From: Bacteroidales bacterium
GTDB taxonomy: Bacteria > Bacteroidota > Bacteroidia > Bacteroidales > F082
DNA length: 43,728 nucleotides
Direction of reading: 5' to 3'
Assembly (NCBI GenBank): GCA_029983675.1
Contig: JASBYY010000023.1
Location: 1 to 43,728 of the forward strand
Within the stretch, counting starts at the first letter, position 1, and every line of letters begins with the position of its first letter. Under the pieces are notes generated by a model. That model saw only the letters and a program-made list of their open reading frames with translations, did not search any database and was not told the origin of the DNA. The translations under genes and the position numbers were made by a program. This document shows, piece after piece, positions 7,653 through 18,318 of the stretch.

Positions 7653-10121
7653 ATGAAAATATCCTACAACTGGCTCAAGCAGTATGTCGATTGCGACTAT
7701 TCGGCAGAGAAAGTCAGCGAGGTGCTGACCTCGACCGGCTTGGAAGTTGAAGACCTCACCCCTTTTGAATCGGTAAAAGGCGCGTTGAAAGGCGTTGTCG
7801 TAGGCCAAGTGCTGACCTGCACCGACCATCCCAATTCCGACCACCTTCACCTCACCACCGTGGACTGCGGCGGCGAAGCACCCTTGCACATTGTCTGTGG
7901 CGCACCCAACGTGGCAGCAGGACAGAAAGTATTGGTAGCCACCATAGGCACCGAGCTGTGGAAAGGCGACGAGTCGTTTGTCATCAAAAAAGGAAAGATA
8001 CGCGGCGAAGTGTCAGAAGGCATGATCTGCGCCGAAGACGAGTTGCAGTTAGGCTCGTCGCACGACGGGATCATGGTGCTGCCCGAGAGCTACGAAGTGG
8101 GGCAACCCGCCTCGCACTATTTCCCTGTGGAGCAAGACTACACCTTGGAAATCGGGCTTACCGCCAACCGTTCCGATGCCACCTCGCACTACGGCTCGGC
8201 CCGTGACCTTGTTGCCGCTCTCAACCAGCAGGAAAAAACAACCCGATACCACCTCATCCTCCCCACTGTCGAAGCCTTCAAGGTGCACGACACGAGCAAT
8301 GACATCGAGGTCGTCGTGGAAGACCCTGCGGCATGTCCCCGTTATTCCGGTCTTACCATCAGCGGTGTGAAAGTGGGCGAATCGCCTGCATGGCTCAAGA
8401 ACCGTCTGGCTGCTGTCGGCATCCGCAGCATCAACTGTATTGTAGATGCCACAAACTACGTGCTTATGGAAATCGGACAACCCATGCACGCTTTCGATGC
8501 CGATAAAATCGCCGGCAAGAAAATCATCGTGAAATGTCTGCCCGACGGCACTCCTTTCACCACCTTGGACGGCGCGGAGCGCAAGCTCACCCCTACCAAC
8601 CTCATGATTTGCAACACACAGGAGCCTATGTGCATCGCCGGTGTGTTTGGCGGCCTCCACTCGGGTGTGACCGAAAAAACCACCAATATATTTCTCGAAA
8701 GCGCTTATTTCAACCCGACCTCCATCCGCAAGACGGCCCACTACCACGGTCTGCAAACCGATGCTTCGTTCCGTTTCGAGCGTGGTGCCGACCCGAACAG
8801 CACGCTGTATGCGCTGAAACGAGCCACCCTCCTCATCCAAGAACTGGCTGGCGGCACGGTCACTTCGGAAATCAAAGACGTGAGAAACGGTGATTTCAAA
8901 CCTGCGCAAGTCGATTTGAGTTTCGACTACCTCGACCGCACGGCAGGGCAGAAAATCGACCGCACACAAGCCGTCAACATCCTGAAGAGCTTGGAATGCG
9001 AGGTGGTCGAACAAGACGAGCAGCACGTTGTGGTCAACATCCCCACGTGTAAAGTCGATGTGACCCGTCCCGCCGACGTGGTGGAAGAGATCCTGCGCAT
9101 CTATGGCTACGACAATATCGCCTTTCCCGCCAAGGTGACAGCATCGAGCAGCCACGCCGTGAAACCCGATGCCAACAAGCTGCAACAGCAGGTTTCCGAC
9201 ATGTTGGCCGCCAACGGATTCTACGAAATCATGAACAACTCGCTGACCAAAGCCGCATACAGCACGGCTTTCGAGGCTTTTGACGAAATTCATAATATCA
9301 AGATTATCAATCCATTAAGCAGCGACTTAAACGTCATGCGTCAAACTCTGCTTTGGGGTGGTCTCGAAACGATAGCCTTCAACCAAAACCGGCAGATTGC
9401 CGATATGAAATGCTTTGAGTTCGGCAATGTCTATCGGTTCGACCCGAATGCCAAGCAAACCGCACAGCAGCCTTTGGCTCCCTATTCCGAACACGCCTGC
9501 CTCGACCTTTTCATCACCGGCAACATGCACGATGAAAACTGGAACAGCAGTCCGAAACCCGCCGATTTCTTTGAACTCAAGCATTACATGGCTGGTGTGC
9601 TGAACCGTTTACGCTTCTGTTTCGATGAACTTGATGCCCGCGAAGGCACCCTGCCCCATTACGAATACTCCACTACTTATCTGCATGACGGTCAAGAGAT
9701 TGCCATCATCGGAAAGCTCAGCAAAAAAGCCATCAAGCCTTTCGATATCAAGAAAGACGTGTACCATGCCACCTTGAATTGGAGCGTTATCATGGCGCAA
9801 TATGCCAAGGCGAAAGAGATCCAGTTTGCCCCGTTGCCGAAATTCCCCGCCGTGCGTCGCGACCTTGCCATGATTTTCGACAAGAACGTGACTTTCGATC
9901 AGGTGCGTAAAGTGGCGGTGTCGGCGGAGAACAAGCTATTGCAATCCGTCGGACTTTTCGACGTTTATGAAGGTGACAAGATTCCCGAGGGCAAGAAACA
10001 ATACGCCATGAGTTTTGTGCTGATGTCGCCCAGCACCACCCTGACCGATAAAGTCATCGAAAAGACGATGAACAGGATACAAAATGCCATCGAGCAACAG
10101 CTTGGGGCCATATTGAGATAA
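7653..10121 (+). CDS. pheT: Phenylalanyl-tRNA synthetase beta subunit
   Basis: An 822-residue protein, normal length for bacterial PheT, the non-catalytic beta chain of the (alpha-beta)2 enzyme that charges tRNA-Phe and edits Tyr-tRNA. It starts with the typical MKISYNWLKQYVD, followed by an EMAP-type tRNA-binding domain (about 40-150, with HPNSDHLHLTTVDCG), the B3/B4 editing region (about 210-390, with CIVDATNYVLMEIGQPMHAF), the B5 domain (about 405-480), a catalytic-like core (FFELKHYMAG) and a C-terminal anticodon-binding FDX-ACB domain (about 728-820, with FPAVRRDLAMIFD). pheS is not in the window. The next gene starts 2 bases after its stop, giving an operon through at least lptE. Confidence 0.97.
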   Translation: MKISYNWLKQYVDCDYSAEKVSEVLTSTGLEVEDLTPFESVKGALKGVVVGQVLTCTDHPNSDHLHLTTVDCGGEAPLHIVCGAPNVAAGQKVLVATIGTELWKGDESFVIKKGKIRGEVSEGMICAEDELQLGSSHDGIMVLPESYEVGQPASHYFPVEQDYTLEIGLTANRSDATSHYGSARDLVAALNQQEKTTRYHLILPTVEAFKVHDTSNDIEVVVEDPAACPRYSGLTISGVKVGESPAWLKNRLAAVGIRSINCIVDATNYVLMEIGQPMHAFDADKIAGKKIIVKCLPDGTPFTTLDGAERKLTPTNLMICNTQEPMCIAGVFGGLHSGVTEKTTNIFLESAYFNPTSIRKTAHYHGLQTDASFRFERGADPNSTLYALKRATLLIQELAGGTVTSEIKDVRNGDFKPAQVDLSFDYLDRTAGQKIDRTQAVNILKSLECEVVEQDEQHVVVNIPTCKVDVTRPADVVEEILRIYGYDNIAFPAKVTASSSHAVKPDANKLQQQVSDMLAANGFYEIMNNSLTKAAYSTAFEAFDEIHNIKIINPLSSDLNVMRQTLLWGGLETIAFNQNRQIADMKCFEFGNVYRFDPNAKQTAQQPLAPYSEHACLDLFITGNMHDENWNSSPKPADFFELKHYMAGVLNRLRFCFDELDAREGTLPHYEYSTTYLHDGQEIAIIGKLSKKAIKPFDIKKDVYHATLNWSVIMAQYAKAKEIQFAPLPKFPAVRRDLAMIFDKNVTFDQVRKVAVSAENKLLQSVGLFDVYEGDKIPEGKKQYAMSFVLMSPSTTLTDKVIEKTMNRIQNAIEQQLGAILR

Positions 10122-10123
10122 CC

Positions 10124-11344
10124 ATGGACACACAAGCCATCAAGCGCACATTCGGAATCATTGGCAACAATTTCCAACTCGACCACGCCATCGAGATCGC
10201 GGTGCAGGTGGCCTCGACCGACCTCACCGTGCTCATCACGGGCGAGAGTGGAACGGGAAAGGACGTGTTTCCCAAGATCATCCACCAGAACAGCGCCCGC
10301 AAACACGGACAGTATTTCGCCATCAACTGCGGCGCCATCCCTGAAGGGACAATAGACTCGGAGCTTTTCGGCCATGAAAAAGGGTCGTTCACGGGTGCCG
10401 TTGCCGAGCGCAAGGGTTACTTCGAGATTGCCGACAAAGGCACCCTGTTTCTCGATGAAGTCGCCGAGCTTCCCCTTTCGACACAGTCCCGTTTGCTTCG
10501 CGTACTCGAAAACGGAGAATACATCAAAGTCGGCGGCTCCAAGGTGATGAAAACCGACGTGCGCGTGGTGGCCGCCACCAACGTCGATCTTCCTGCCGCC
10601 ATCGAAAAAGGCAAGTTCCGCGAAGACCTGTACTATCGTCTGAACACCATCCCGATTCATATCCCTGCACTACGCGAGCGCAAGGAAGACATCCCGCTGC
10701 TTTTCAAGAAGTTTGCCATCGATTTCGCCGAACGCAACAAAATGCCCGCCGTGTCGCTGACACCTGAAGCGGCACAAGTACTCACCGACTACCATTGGGA
10801 CGGCAACATCCGGCAGTTGAAGAACGTCACCGAGCAGATTTCTATCATCGAACACCAGCGCAGCATCACGGCAGACACCGTGAAACGTTACCTGCCGTCA
10901 AAAAGTGGCAGCACCTTGCCCATCCTGTTCCAAAAAGGCGAAAGCTCGGAGCTGCTCACCGACCGCGACTTATTATACAAAGTGCTGTTCGACATGAAAA
11001 AAGACATCACCAATCTGCGCAACCTCGTCAACACCTTGATGTCAAGCCGTCCATCCGAAACATCTTTCGTGCAGCCGACTCCTGTGACGCACATCGGCGA
11101 CACCCTTCTTTCGCGGGTCAGCAACAACGAGCCGAATGAAATCGACACCACTGTTGAAATCGTTCCCGAAGAAATCGTCACCCACGAACGGAAAGGCAGC
11201 CTTTCGTTGGAAGAAAACGAAAAAGACATGATTTACAAGGCCTTGGAGAAGCACAAGGGCAAACGCAAAGATGCGGCAAAGGAATTGGGCATCAGCGAAA
11301 GGACACTTTACCGGAAAATCAACGAATACGGCATCAACGCATGA
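10124..11344 (+). CDS. Sigma-54-dependent activator without receiver domain
   Basis: A 406-residue enhancer-binding protein. The AAA+ domain starts almost at the N-terminus: Walker A GESGTGKD (40-47), sigma-54 contact loop GSFTGA (87-92, Ser in place of the usual Ala), Walker B GTLFLDE (106-112) and the R-finger region FREDLYYRLN. A variable linker (about 265-360) leads to a Fis-type helix-turn-helix ending KDAAKELGISERTLYRKINE. With no receiver, GAF or PAS input domain, control must come from a partner, abundance or the linker. It overlaps lptE by 4 bases. Targets are unknown; coupling to lptE hints at envelope regulation, which is inference. Confidence 0.9.
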   Translation: MDTQAIKRTFGIIGNNFQLDHAIEIAVQVASTDLTVLITGESGTGKDVFPKIIHQNSARKHGQYFAINCGAIPEGTIDSELFGHEKGSFTGAVAERKGYFEIADKGTLFLDEVAELPLSTQSRLLRVLENGEYIKVGGSKVMKTDVRVVAATNVDLPAAIEKGKFREDLYYRLNTIPIHIPALRERKEDIPLLFKKFAIDFAERNKMPAVSLTPEAAQVLTDYHWDGNIRQLKNVTEQISIIEHQRSITADTVKRYLPSKSGSTLPILFQKGESSELLTDRDLLYKVLFDMKKDITNLRNLVNTLMSSRPSETSFVQPTPVTHIGDTLLSRVSNNEPNEIDTTVEIVPEEIVTHERKGSLSLEENEKDMIYKALEKHKGKRKDAAKELGISERTLYRKINEYGINA

Positions 11345-11853
11345 AGACCGTCCTCAAAATAGCGCGACTTGCCATTGTGGCATTGGCCTTCGTTTGTCAC
11401 GGCTGCGGCATTTACTCGTTTTCGGGAGCCTCGATACCGCCGGAAGCCCGCACCGTATCGGTGCAGTACTTTCCCAACCAAGCGCAACTCGTCAACCCCG
11501 TGCTCAGCAACGACTTTACCACGGCACTGCGCGATGCCGTCATGAACCAGACCCCGTTGGAAATGACGGAAGCCAGCGGCGACCTTGCCTTTGAAGGCGA
11601 GATTGTCGATTACAAGACCATGCCCATCGCCATCACGGCGGGGCAGACCGCCGCCATGAACCGCCTGACCATCACGGTCAACGTGCGTTTCACGAACAAA
11701 TTCGACGAGACGAAGGATTTTGAAACACGGTTCTCGCACTATGAGGATTACCCCAGCGATCAGGAACTGACCGCCGTGCAAGAAACGCTCTGCGCCACCA
11801 TCATCGAGGCATTGGTGGAAAACATTTTCAACAAGGCATTGGTCAACTGGTAA
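11341..11853 (+). CDS. lptE: LptE-family LPS-assembly lipoprotein
   Basis: A 170-residue protein with an N-terminal hydrophobic stretch and a lipobox-like FVCHGCG (Cys about 22), then GIYSFSGASIPPEARTVSV, characteristic of Bacteroidota LptE-like proteins. LptE plugs the LptD barrel and helps deliver lipopolysaccharide to the outer leaflet of the outer membrane. The tail ETLCATIIEALVENIFNKAL is also typical. Overlap with the sigma-54 activator (ATGA) means coupled translation. The family assignment rests on length, lipobox, the FSGASIPP block and this gene order, which I recognise from other Bacteroidota. Confidence 0.85.
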   Translation: MKTVLKIARLAIVALAFVCHGCGIYSFSGASIPPEARTVSVQYFPNQAQLVNPVLSNDFTTALRDAVMNQTPLEMTEASGDLAFEGEIVDYKTMPIAITAGQTAAMNRLTITVNVRFTNKFDETKDFETRFSHYEDYPSDQELTAVQETLCATIIEALVENIFNKALVNW

Positions 11854-11865
11854 CACCTATAAGCT

Positions 11866-12666
11866 ATGGATAAGAACCGCCTCACCGATTACATCAAGAT
11901 GCCCGAAACCCTTTGTGGCGACACCTTCGCCCCTTTGGAACAGTTGGCCGAAAGCCATCCCTATTGCAACATCATACAGGTGCTGCTGGCCATGGCCTAC
12001 CAAAACGAAGGAGATCCAAGATACGAGGCACAGCTCAAAAAAGCGGCCATCGCCACCCCTAGCCGCAGCAGGCTACGACAGTTTTCCCGCCTTGTGCAAC
12101 AGCGGCACTCCCTCATGGCGCAACAGCCGAAGACGGTTGAAACGGCTGATGTAAAAAGCAACGCCGACACTGCGCACGAAGACCTAAAAGGCAGCTCCCA
12201 CATCATCAGCGAAAAAACATTCATCATCCCCGAAATCGATCTTAGCGGGACACACGAGGAGCTTTCCGCCGAAATGGCCTTGCTTGAAGAAAAGCGCAAG
12301 TCCATCGACGAGCTGCGCGCCATCATTGCCGCCAAACTGAAAGAACTCGAAGCGGAAAAAAAGAAAGAAGACCGATCGAAAACCGGCAAGAAATTATCAA
12401 AGAAAGAACTCATCGAGAAATTCATCGCCGAGAACCCCAGCATCAGCAAACCCAAGGCAGAGTTCTTCAACCCCATCACCGTGGCGCAAAACAGCACCCT
12501 CGACCAAGGCAACATCGTCAGCGAAACCTTGGCCAAAATATATGAGAAACAAGGCCACTTTGACAAGGCAATTTCAATTTATGAGAAATTAAGTTTGAAA
12601 TATCCAGAAAAAAGTGTTTACTTTGCAGCCCAAATTAAAAAGCTAAAAGAAAGTCAAAATCAATAA
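11866..12666 (+). CDS. Uncharacterised protein with coiled-coil and C-terminal TPR-like motif
   Basis: A 266-residue soluble protein with no signal peptide. The N-terminus (about 1-90) is helical with a TPR-like HPYCNIIQVLLAMAYQNEGD. The middle (about 140-185) is a charged Lys/Glu-rich coiled coil. A segment ENPSISKPKAEFFNP precedes a C-terminal TPR-like hairpin, SETLAKIYEKQGHFDKAISI. It lies 12 bases after lptE and 16 bases before secG, in a run devoted to envelope biogenesis and secretion. A scaffold role is possible but nothing in the sequence assigns a function. Confidence 0.75.
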   Translation: MDKNRLTDYIKMPETLCGDTFAPLEQLAESHPYCNIIQVLLAMAYQNEGDPRYEAQLKKAAIATPSRSRLRQFSRLVQQRHSLMAQQPKTVETADVKSNADTAHEDLKGSSHIISEKTFIIPEIDLSGTHEELSAEMALLEEKRKSIDELRAIIAAKLKELEAEKKKEDRSKTGKKLSKKELIEKFIAENPSISKPKAEFFNPITVAQNSTLDQGNIVSETLAKIYEKQGHFDKAISIYEKLSLKYPEKSVYFAAQIKKLKESQNQ

Positions 12667-12682
12667 ATAAACACAATAAGCG

Positions 12683-13036
12683 ATGTACACAGTAATAATT
12701 GTTTTGATCCTGGTTGTCAGTGTGTTATTAGGACTAATCGTGTTGGTTCAGAATTCAAAGGGAGGCGGATTGGTCTCTAACTTCGGAAGCGCCAATCAGA
12801 TGATGGGTGTCCGTCAGACGACCGACTTCCTCGAAAAGGCCACTTGGACCATGGCGGCTATTCTCGTAGTGCTTTGTCTGGTCTCCAGCATCATCATACC
12901 CAAGAAAACAGGTCAGACCTATGACACGCAAATGCGCAAACAAATCGAGAATGCAATGCCTGCAGCTCCGGCTACCAACATTCCCGCAGCCACAGAGGCA
13001 CCTGCTGAGACACCAATGGAAACACCTGCCGAATAA
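12683..13036 (+). CDS. secG: Preprotein translocase subunit SecG
   Basis: A 117-residue protein with two transmembrane helices (about 3-24 and 51-72) joined by the conserved SecG loop (IVLVQNSKGGGLVSNFG, then a QMMGVRQTTDFLEKAT segment). SecG is the accessory subunit of the SecYEG channel in the inner membrane. The C-terminal tail is Ala/Pro/Thr/Glu-rich, a low-complexity extension common in Bacteroidota SecG. It ends the pheT-secG run and is followed by a strong intrinsic terminator. Confidence 0.93.
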   Translation: MYTVIIVLILVVSVLLGLIVLVQNSKGGGLVSNFGSANQMMGVRQTTDFLEKATWTMAAILVVLCLVSSIIIPKKTGQTYDTQMRKQIENAMPAAPATNIPAATEAPAETPMETPAE

Positions 13037-13058
13037 GTTTCCGCTTTTCGTCATACAA

Positions 13059-13092
13059 ATGTCAGAATGTCATACATTCTGACATTTTTTTT
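13059..13092 (+). terminator. Intrinsic terminator after secG
   Basis: 11-bp arms ATGTCAGAATG / CATTCTGACAT with a 5-base loop, followed by eight T residues. It separates the secG transcript from groES. Confidence 0.9.
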
Positions 13093-13162
13093 GCCATTTT
13101 GCTAAAAAAAGTGTTTGGCATGAAATATGACAGCCAGTTATCATCCGTCCGTTGGATGGGCT

Positions 13163-13170
13163 TAGATTTG
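13163..13170 (+). promoter_or_regulatory. Putative -7 box of groESL
   Basis: TAGATTTG matches TAnnTTTG 31 bases before the groES ATG. I saw no CIRCE-type inverted repeat between the secG terminator and groES. Confidence 0.5.
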
Positions 13171-13201
13171 AAATACTAACAACACTATTAATTAATAAGC
13201 A

Positions 13202-13486
13202 ATGAGTAAGAGTAAGTTATCTATCAGACCCTTGGCCGACCGCGTCGTTATTGAGCCGGCTTTGGCAGAAGAGAAAACCGCCAGTGGAATCATCATTCCC
13301 GACACGGCAAAAGAAAAATCACAAAAAGGCACCGTGGTGGCTGTCGGTCCCGGCACCAAGGATAACGCCGTGACCCTGAAAGTCGGCGACGTGGTGATCT
13401 ACGGCAAATATGCCGGAACGGAATTCCACCTCGATGGAAACGACTATATGATCATGCGTGAATCGGACGTGATTGCCGTCATCTGA
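13202..13486 (+). CDS. groES: Co-chaperonin GroES
   Basis: A 94-residue protein with the Cpn10 fold signatures IRPLADRVVIEPA, the mobile loop ASGIIIPDTAKEK and a C-terminal YMIMRESDVIAVI. It forms the heptameric lid of the GroEL chamber in the cytosol. Length is normal, and groEL follows after 71 bases. Confidence 0.97.
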   Translation: MSKSKLSIRPLADRVVIEPALAEEKTASGIIIPDTAKEKSQKGTVVAVGPGTKDNAVTLKVGDVVIYGKYAGTEFHLDGNDYMIMRESDVIAVI

Positions 13487-13557
13487 GCTTAAGCGCGGTT
13501 TTCGCAAAATAATTCATATCAACCTGATTATCAATCAACAATAAAACACAAAACATC

Positions 13558-15192
<1,635 letters not shown>

Positions 15193-15305
15193 TAAAAACG
15201 GTGCGTCATCATGCATAAGTTGCTGCATGACTTGAGACCTTCGGCTTCAGTCCAGCCTCAGTCATAGCGTCTTGCACTTTACGCATTCTTACACACCAAA
15301 GAGAT

Positions 15306-15342
15306 GCTGTGTCGAAATTCAATTTTTGACACAGCCTTTTTG
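15306..15342 (+). terminator. Intrinsic terminator downstream of groEL, GCTGTGTC type
   Basis: Arms GCTGTGTC (15306-15313) and GACACAGC (15328-15335) are followed by CTTTTTG. The same arm sequence recurs in hairpins at 26779-26812 and 36616-36658. Confidence 0.8.
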
Positions 15343-15392
15343 TTTTATGGCGTCTCATCTAACCCACATCAGAATACGTCATGCCGCGCTAT

Positions 15393-15475
15393 GTCATTCT
15401 GGACTTGATCCAGAATCTGTGCGGCACCTCTCAACCAGCGGTAATGCCTTAATAGGATAACATCCTTGTAAGGAG
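15393..15475. repeat. Dispersed repeat family A, interrupted copy
   Basis: The left hairpin GTCATTCTGGACTTGATCCA.. (15393-15417) and a spacer ending TCCTTGTAAGGAG match the copy at 26924. The expected right hairpin is replaced by the inverted-end element at 15476. The whole 15193-15690 gap holds no gene. Confidence 0.6.
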
Positions 15476-15585
15476 GAGGGTGACCAAAAAGGGTAAATTT
15501 TGGACTTGTTAATTTTGTAACTTATTGATAATCAATATCATTTTCTTTACAAAAATTGCCACAAAAGGACTTTTTGGTCACCCTC
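15476..15585. mobile_element. 110-bp MITE-like element with perfect 16-bp inverted ends
   Basis: Left end GAGGGTGACCAAAAAG (15476-15491) is the exact reverse complement of the right end CTTTTTGGTCACCCTC (15570-15585). The 78-base interior is AT-rich and includes TTATTGATAATCAATATCA, itself partly palindromic. There is no ORF inside, and no clear target duplication beyond one or two bases. It could instead be a long RNA hairpin. Confidence 0.55.
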
Positions 15586-15657
15586 GATTGAGTTTGGGAC
15601 ATGGTGCTGAATGACGGTGTTGGGGAATGAAGAAAAAACAGCTTCTGAAAAAAAATG

Positions 15658-15665
15658 TACTTTTG
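15658..15665 (+). promoter_or_regulatory. Putative -7 box of the M23 peptidase gene
   Basis: TACTTTTG, followed by the often-seen GCAGCC, matches TAnnTTTG 25 bases before the ATG at 15691. Confidence 0.6.
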
Positions 15666-15690
15666 CAGCCATTAAGCATCAAACAAGGAC

Positions 15691-16629
15691 ATGAAAAGCC
15701 ATCCCGAGGAAGCAAACAACAGAAATCAGGGCGAGAGAAACAGCCTGCTGCGAAAAGCGTTGCAGTGGCGCAAGATGAACAAAAAGTATCACTTCACCAT
15801 GGCGCACGACGAGAACTTGGAGCCGTTGTTCAGTTTCAACCTCAACCTGATGAACTTAGCCCTTGTCACCGTAGCGTCTGCCGTGGTGCTCATCGTCATC
15901 ACCGCCCTCCTCATCGCCTTCACGCCATTGCGAGAATATATCCCAGGCTACACCGACAACAACTTAGAGCGAGAGTTGTATGTCCTTAGCCGGCAGGTCG
16001 ATTCCCTTTCAAACGAGATGGACAAGAAGGACATCTACTTCAACAACATCAAAATGATCGTAGAAGGTTATCCGTTTGAAAATGACAGCGTTACAAACAT
16101 CGACATCTATACGCCGCTTTCTGCCATGAAAACCGACACCATCAAGCTCAAGAAATCGGTGCAGGACAGTCTGTTACGTGCCGAATTCGAAAGCGAGAAC
16201 CTGTATGGGCTTTACGATGACGGCAACCCGCCGCAAACCGCCCTCAAGGTAAAAAACTTCTTTGTTCCCCTCAACGGCATCGTCACCCAGTCCTTCAATG
16301 CCGGCAACCGTCACTACGGCATCGACATCGCTGCCCCCAGCAACCGTGTCATCAACGCCACGCTCGACGGCACGGTCATCTATGCCACTTGGAATGTCGA
16401 CTCGGGCTACAGCATCGGCATCATGCACAGCGACAACTATTTTTCGAGCTACAAGCACAACGCACAGCTATTGAAAAAGGAAGGTGACTTTGTGAGGGCC
16501 GGCGAAGCCATCGCCATACTTGGCGAATCGGGCGATATGTCAACAGGCCCGCACTTGCATTTCGAGCTTTGGCACAACGGCGTCGCCGTCGATCCCGCCA
16601 CGCTCATGTCGTTCGACTCCCCCAAATGA
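15691..16629 (+). CDS. Membrane-anchored M23-family peptidase
   Basis: A 312-residue protein: a basic cytoplasmic N-terminus (about 1-55), one transmembrane helix (about 57-78), a coiled-coil-like periplasmic stalk (about 90-180) and a C-terminal LytM/M23 domain (about 190-305). Zinc ligands are intact: His and Asp in NRHYGIDIAAPS, and HLH in GPHLHFELWHNG. It is predicted to cut peptide cross-links in peptidoglycan, or to regulate another hydrolase. The layout resembles Bacteroidota cell-envelope M23 proteins such as those near cell-division genes. The ATG at 15691 fits the -7 box at 15658. Confidence 0.9.
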   Translation: MKSHPEEANNRNQGERNSLLRKALQWRKMNKKYHFTMAHDENLEPLFSFNLNLMNLALVTVASAVVLIVITALLIAFTPLREYIPGYTDNNLERELYVLSRQVDSLSNEMDKKDIYFNNIKMIVEGYPFENDSVTNIDIYTPLSAMKTDTIKLKKSVQDSLLRAEFESENLYGLYDDGNPPQTALKVKNFFVPLNGIVTQSFNAGNRHYGIDIAAPSNRVINATLDGTVIYATWNVDSGYSIGIMHSDNYFSSYKHNAQLLKKEGDFVRAGEAIAILGESGDMSTGPHLHFELWHNGVAVDPATLMSFDSPK

Positions 16630-16692
16630 GCCTTGCGGCAAAGGGGCACGAAAACAGCATCCGAAAACACCGAACCCTGCTGAAAAAATGTT

Positions 16693-16700
16693 TATCTTTG
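16693..16700 (+). promoter_or_regulatory. Putative -7 box of rseP
   Basis: TATCTTTG matches TAnnTTTG 28 bases before the ATG at 16729. Confidence 0.6.
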
Positions 16701-16728
16701 CCGACTTAATTAGAAAGCTAGACAAAGC

Positions 16729-18204
16729 ATGACCATACTGATAAAGATCCTTCAGTTCATAATGGCCTTGTCCATTTTGATCATCCTCCACGAATTGGGG
16801 CATTTCATCGCCGCAAAATCCTTCAAGACCCGTGTCGATAAGTTCTATCTCTTCTTCGACTGGGGCTTCTCGCTTTTCAGGATAAAAAAAGTGAACGGCA
16901 AATGGCGTTTCCGCTTGTTCGCCAAGAACGTCCCTTCCAAGTATGATGTCGTCGAAACCAAGCTGTTAAATGGCAAGAAATCGGTGGATTACAGGCCCAT
17001 CGACCTTGACACCCTTCCTGAAGACGATTGGCGTCGCAGCGACTCCACCGAATACGGCATCGGGTGGTTTCCGGTAGGCGGCTACAACAAGATTGCGGGC
17101 ATGATCGACGAGTCGATGGACAAAGAGCAGATGAAACAAGCACCCCAAAAGTGGGAGTTCCGTTCCAAGCCCGCCTGGCAACGCTTCATCATCATGATCG
17201 GCGGTGTCTTTATGAACGTCGTCCTTGCCTTTGCCATTTACATCGGTCTGCTGTCGCACTATGGGGAACAGTATCTCTCCACCGCCGAGGTCAACAAATA
17301 CGGCATCCATGTCGATAGCGTCGGCTATGCCTTCGGCCTCCGCGACGGCGACAAGATCCTCTCCGTTGACGGGCAGTACATCGACAACTTCTCCGAGATC
17401 CCGTTGACCATCGTCCTTGAAGGCTCAAAAACCATTGAAGTGGAGCGCAACGGCCAGCGTCAGGTCGTCACGTTGCCCGACGATGCCGTCGCCCAGATCC
17501 TGCGCAACCAGAAAAGCTCCTTCATCTCTTTCCGAACGCCTTTTGTCGTTTACGACTTCGCCGACCAGTCGGTTGCCAAGACCGCCGGCATGGAGAAAGG
17601 CGACCGCATCGTCGCCCTTAACGACATCAGCACGCCATACTACCAGGATTTCATCCAACGCATCAAGGACTTCAAGAACCAAGACATTACCGTCACCGGC
17701 ATTCGCCATTCCGACACCCTGCGCTTCGCCATGCACCTGTCCGACGCCGCTGTGATTGGCGTTTACATGAACCCCATTGACAGTTGCTTCAATATCAGCA
17801 CGAAAGACTACACTTTCGTCCAAGCCATCCCTGCCGGATTCTCGAAGACCGTTTCCGAGCTGTCGGGCTATTGGAAGCAGCTGAAGCTCATCATCAAGCC
17901 CGGCACCAAAGCCTACGAAAGCGTTGGCGGATTCATCTCCATCGGCAAGATTTTCCCCGACCACTTCAACTGGCGCAGTTTCTGGTCGCTGACCGCCTTC
18001 CTGTCCATCGCACTGGCCATCATGAACATCCTGCCTATTCCGGCCTTAGACGGCGGACACATCCTTTTCCTGCTGTATGAGATCATCACCAGACGGAAAC
18101 CCAGCGACCGGTTCATGGAAATTGCCGTGAACATCGGACTTATTCTGGTGCTCGCACTGTTGATCTTTGCCAACGGGAACGACATCATCAGGCTGTTTCG
18201 GTAA
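16729..18204 (+). CDS. rseP: RseP-like site-2 (RIP) zinc metalloprotease
   Basis: A 491-residue inner-membrane intramembrane protease. The first helix carries the zinc-site HELGH (21-25), and the third conserved ligand lies in NILPIPALDGGHILF near the C-terminus (about 436-450). Two PDZ-like regions lie between (about 200-290, and about 290-370 with GDRIVALNDISTPYYQDFI). The GxxxGGY-like block reads GIGWFPVGGYNKIAGM. It is larger than E. coli RseP mainly from a 70-residue insertion after the first helix, which is common in Bacteroidota. Family role: cleavage of anti-sigma factors or signal-peptide remnants. The substrate here is not shown. Confidence 0.93.
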   Translation: MTILIKILQFIMALSILIILHELGHFIAAKSFKTRVDKFYLFFDWGFSLFRIKKVNGKWRFRLFAKNVPSKYDVVETKLLNGKKSVDYRPIDLDTLPEDDWRRSDSTEYGIGWFPVGGYNKIAGMIDESMDKEQMKQAPQKWEFRSKPAWQRFIIMIGGVFMNVVLAFAIYIGLLSHYGEQYLSTAEVNKYGIHVDSVGYAFGLRDGDKILSVDGQYIDNFSEIPLTIVLEGSKTIEVERNGQRQVVTLPDDAVAQILRNQKSSFISFRTPFVVYDFADQSVAKTAGMEKGDRIVALNDISTPYYQDFIQRIKDFKNQDITVTGIRHSDTLRFAMHLSDAAVIGVYMNPIDSCFNISTKDYTFVQAIPAGFSKTVSELSGYWKQLKLIIKPGTKAYESVGGFISIGKIFPDHFNWRSFWSLTAFLSIALAIMNILPIPALDGGHILFLLYEIITRRKPSDRFMEIAVNIGLILVLALLIFANGNDIIRLFR

Positions 18205-18318
18205 TGCGGAAAGACCGTGGGGATAAGCAAACGAAGGCCGCATGACAAAAGAAGAATTTTATTTTATTGATAATCAGTTGATTATAATATTTCAACAAAT
18301 TAATTGAGAGAGACACGC

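Noticed and set aside
8049..9293. A 414-residue minus-strand frame inside pheT
   Set aside because: Antisense shadow; pheT on the plus strand is unambiguous.
13092..13201. CIRCE operator before groES
   Set aside because: No TTAGCACTC-N9-GAGTGCTAA-like inverted repeat is present.
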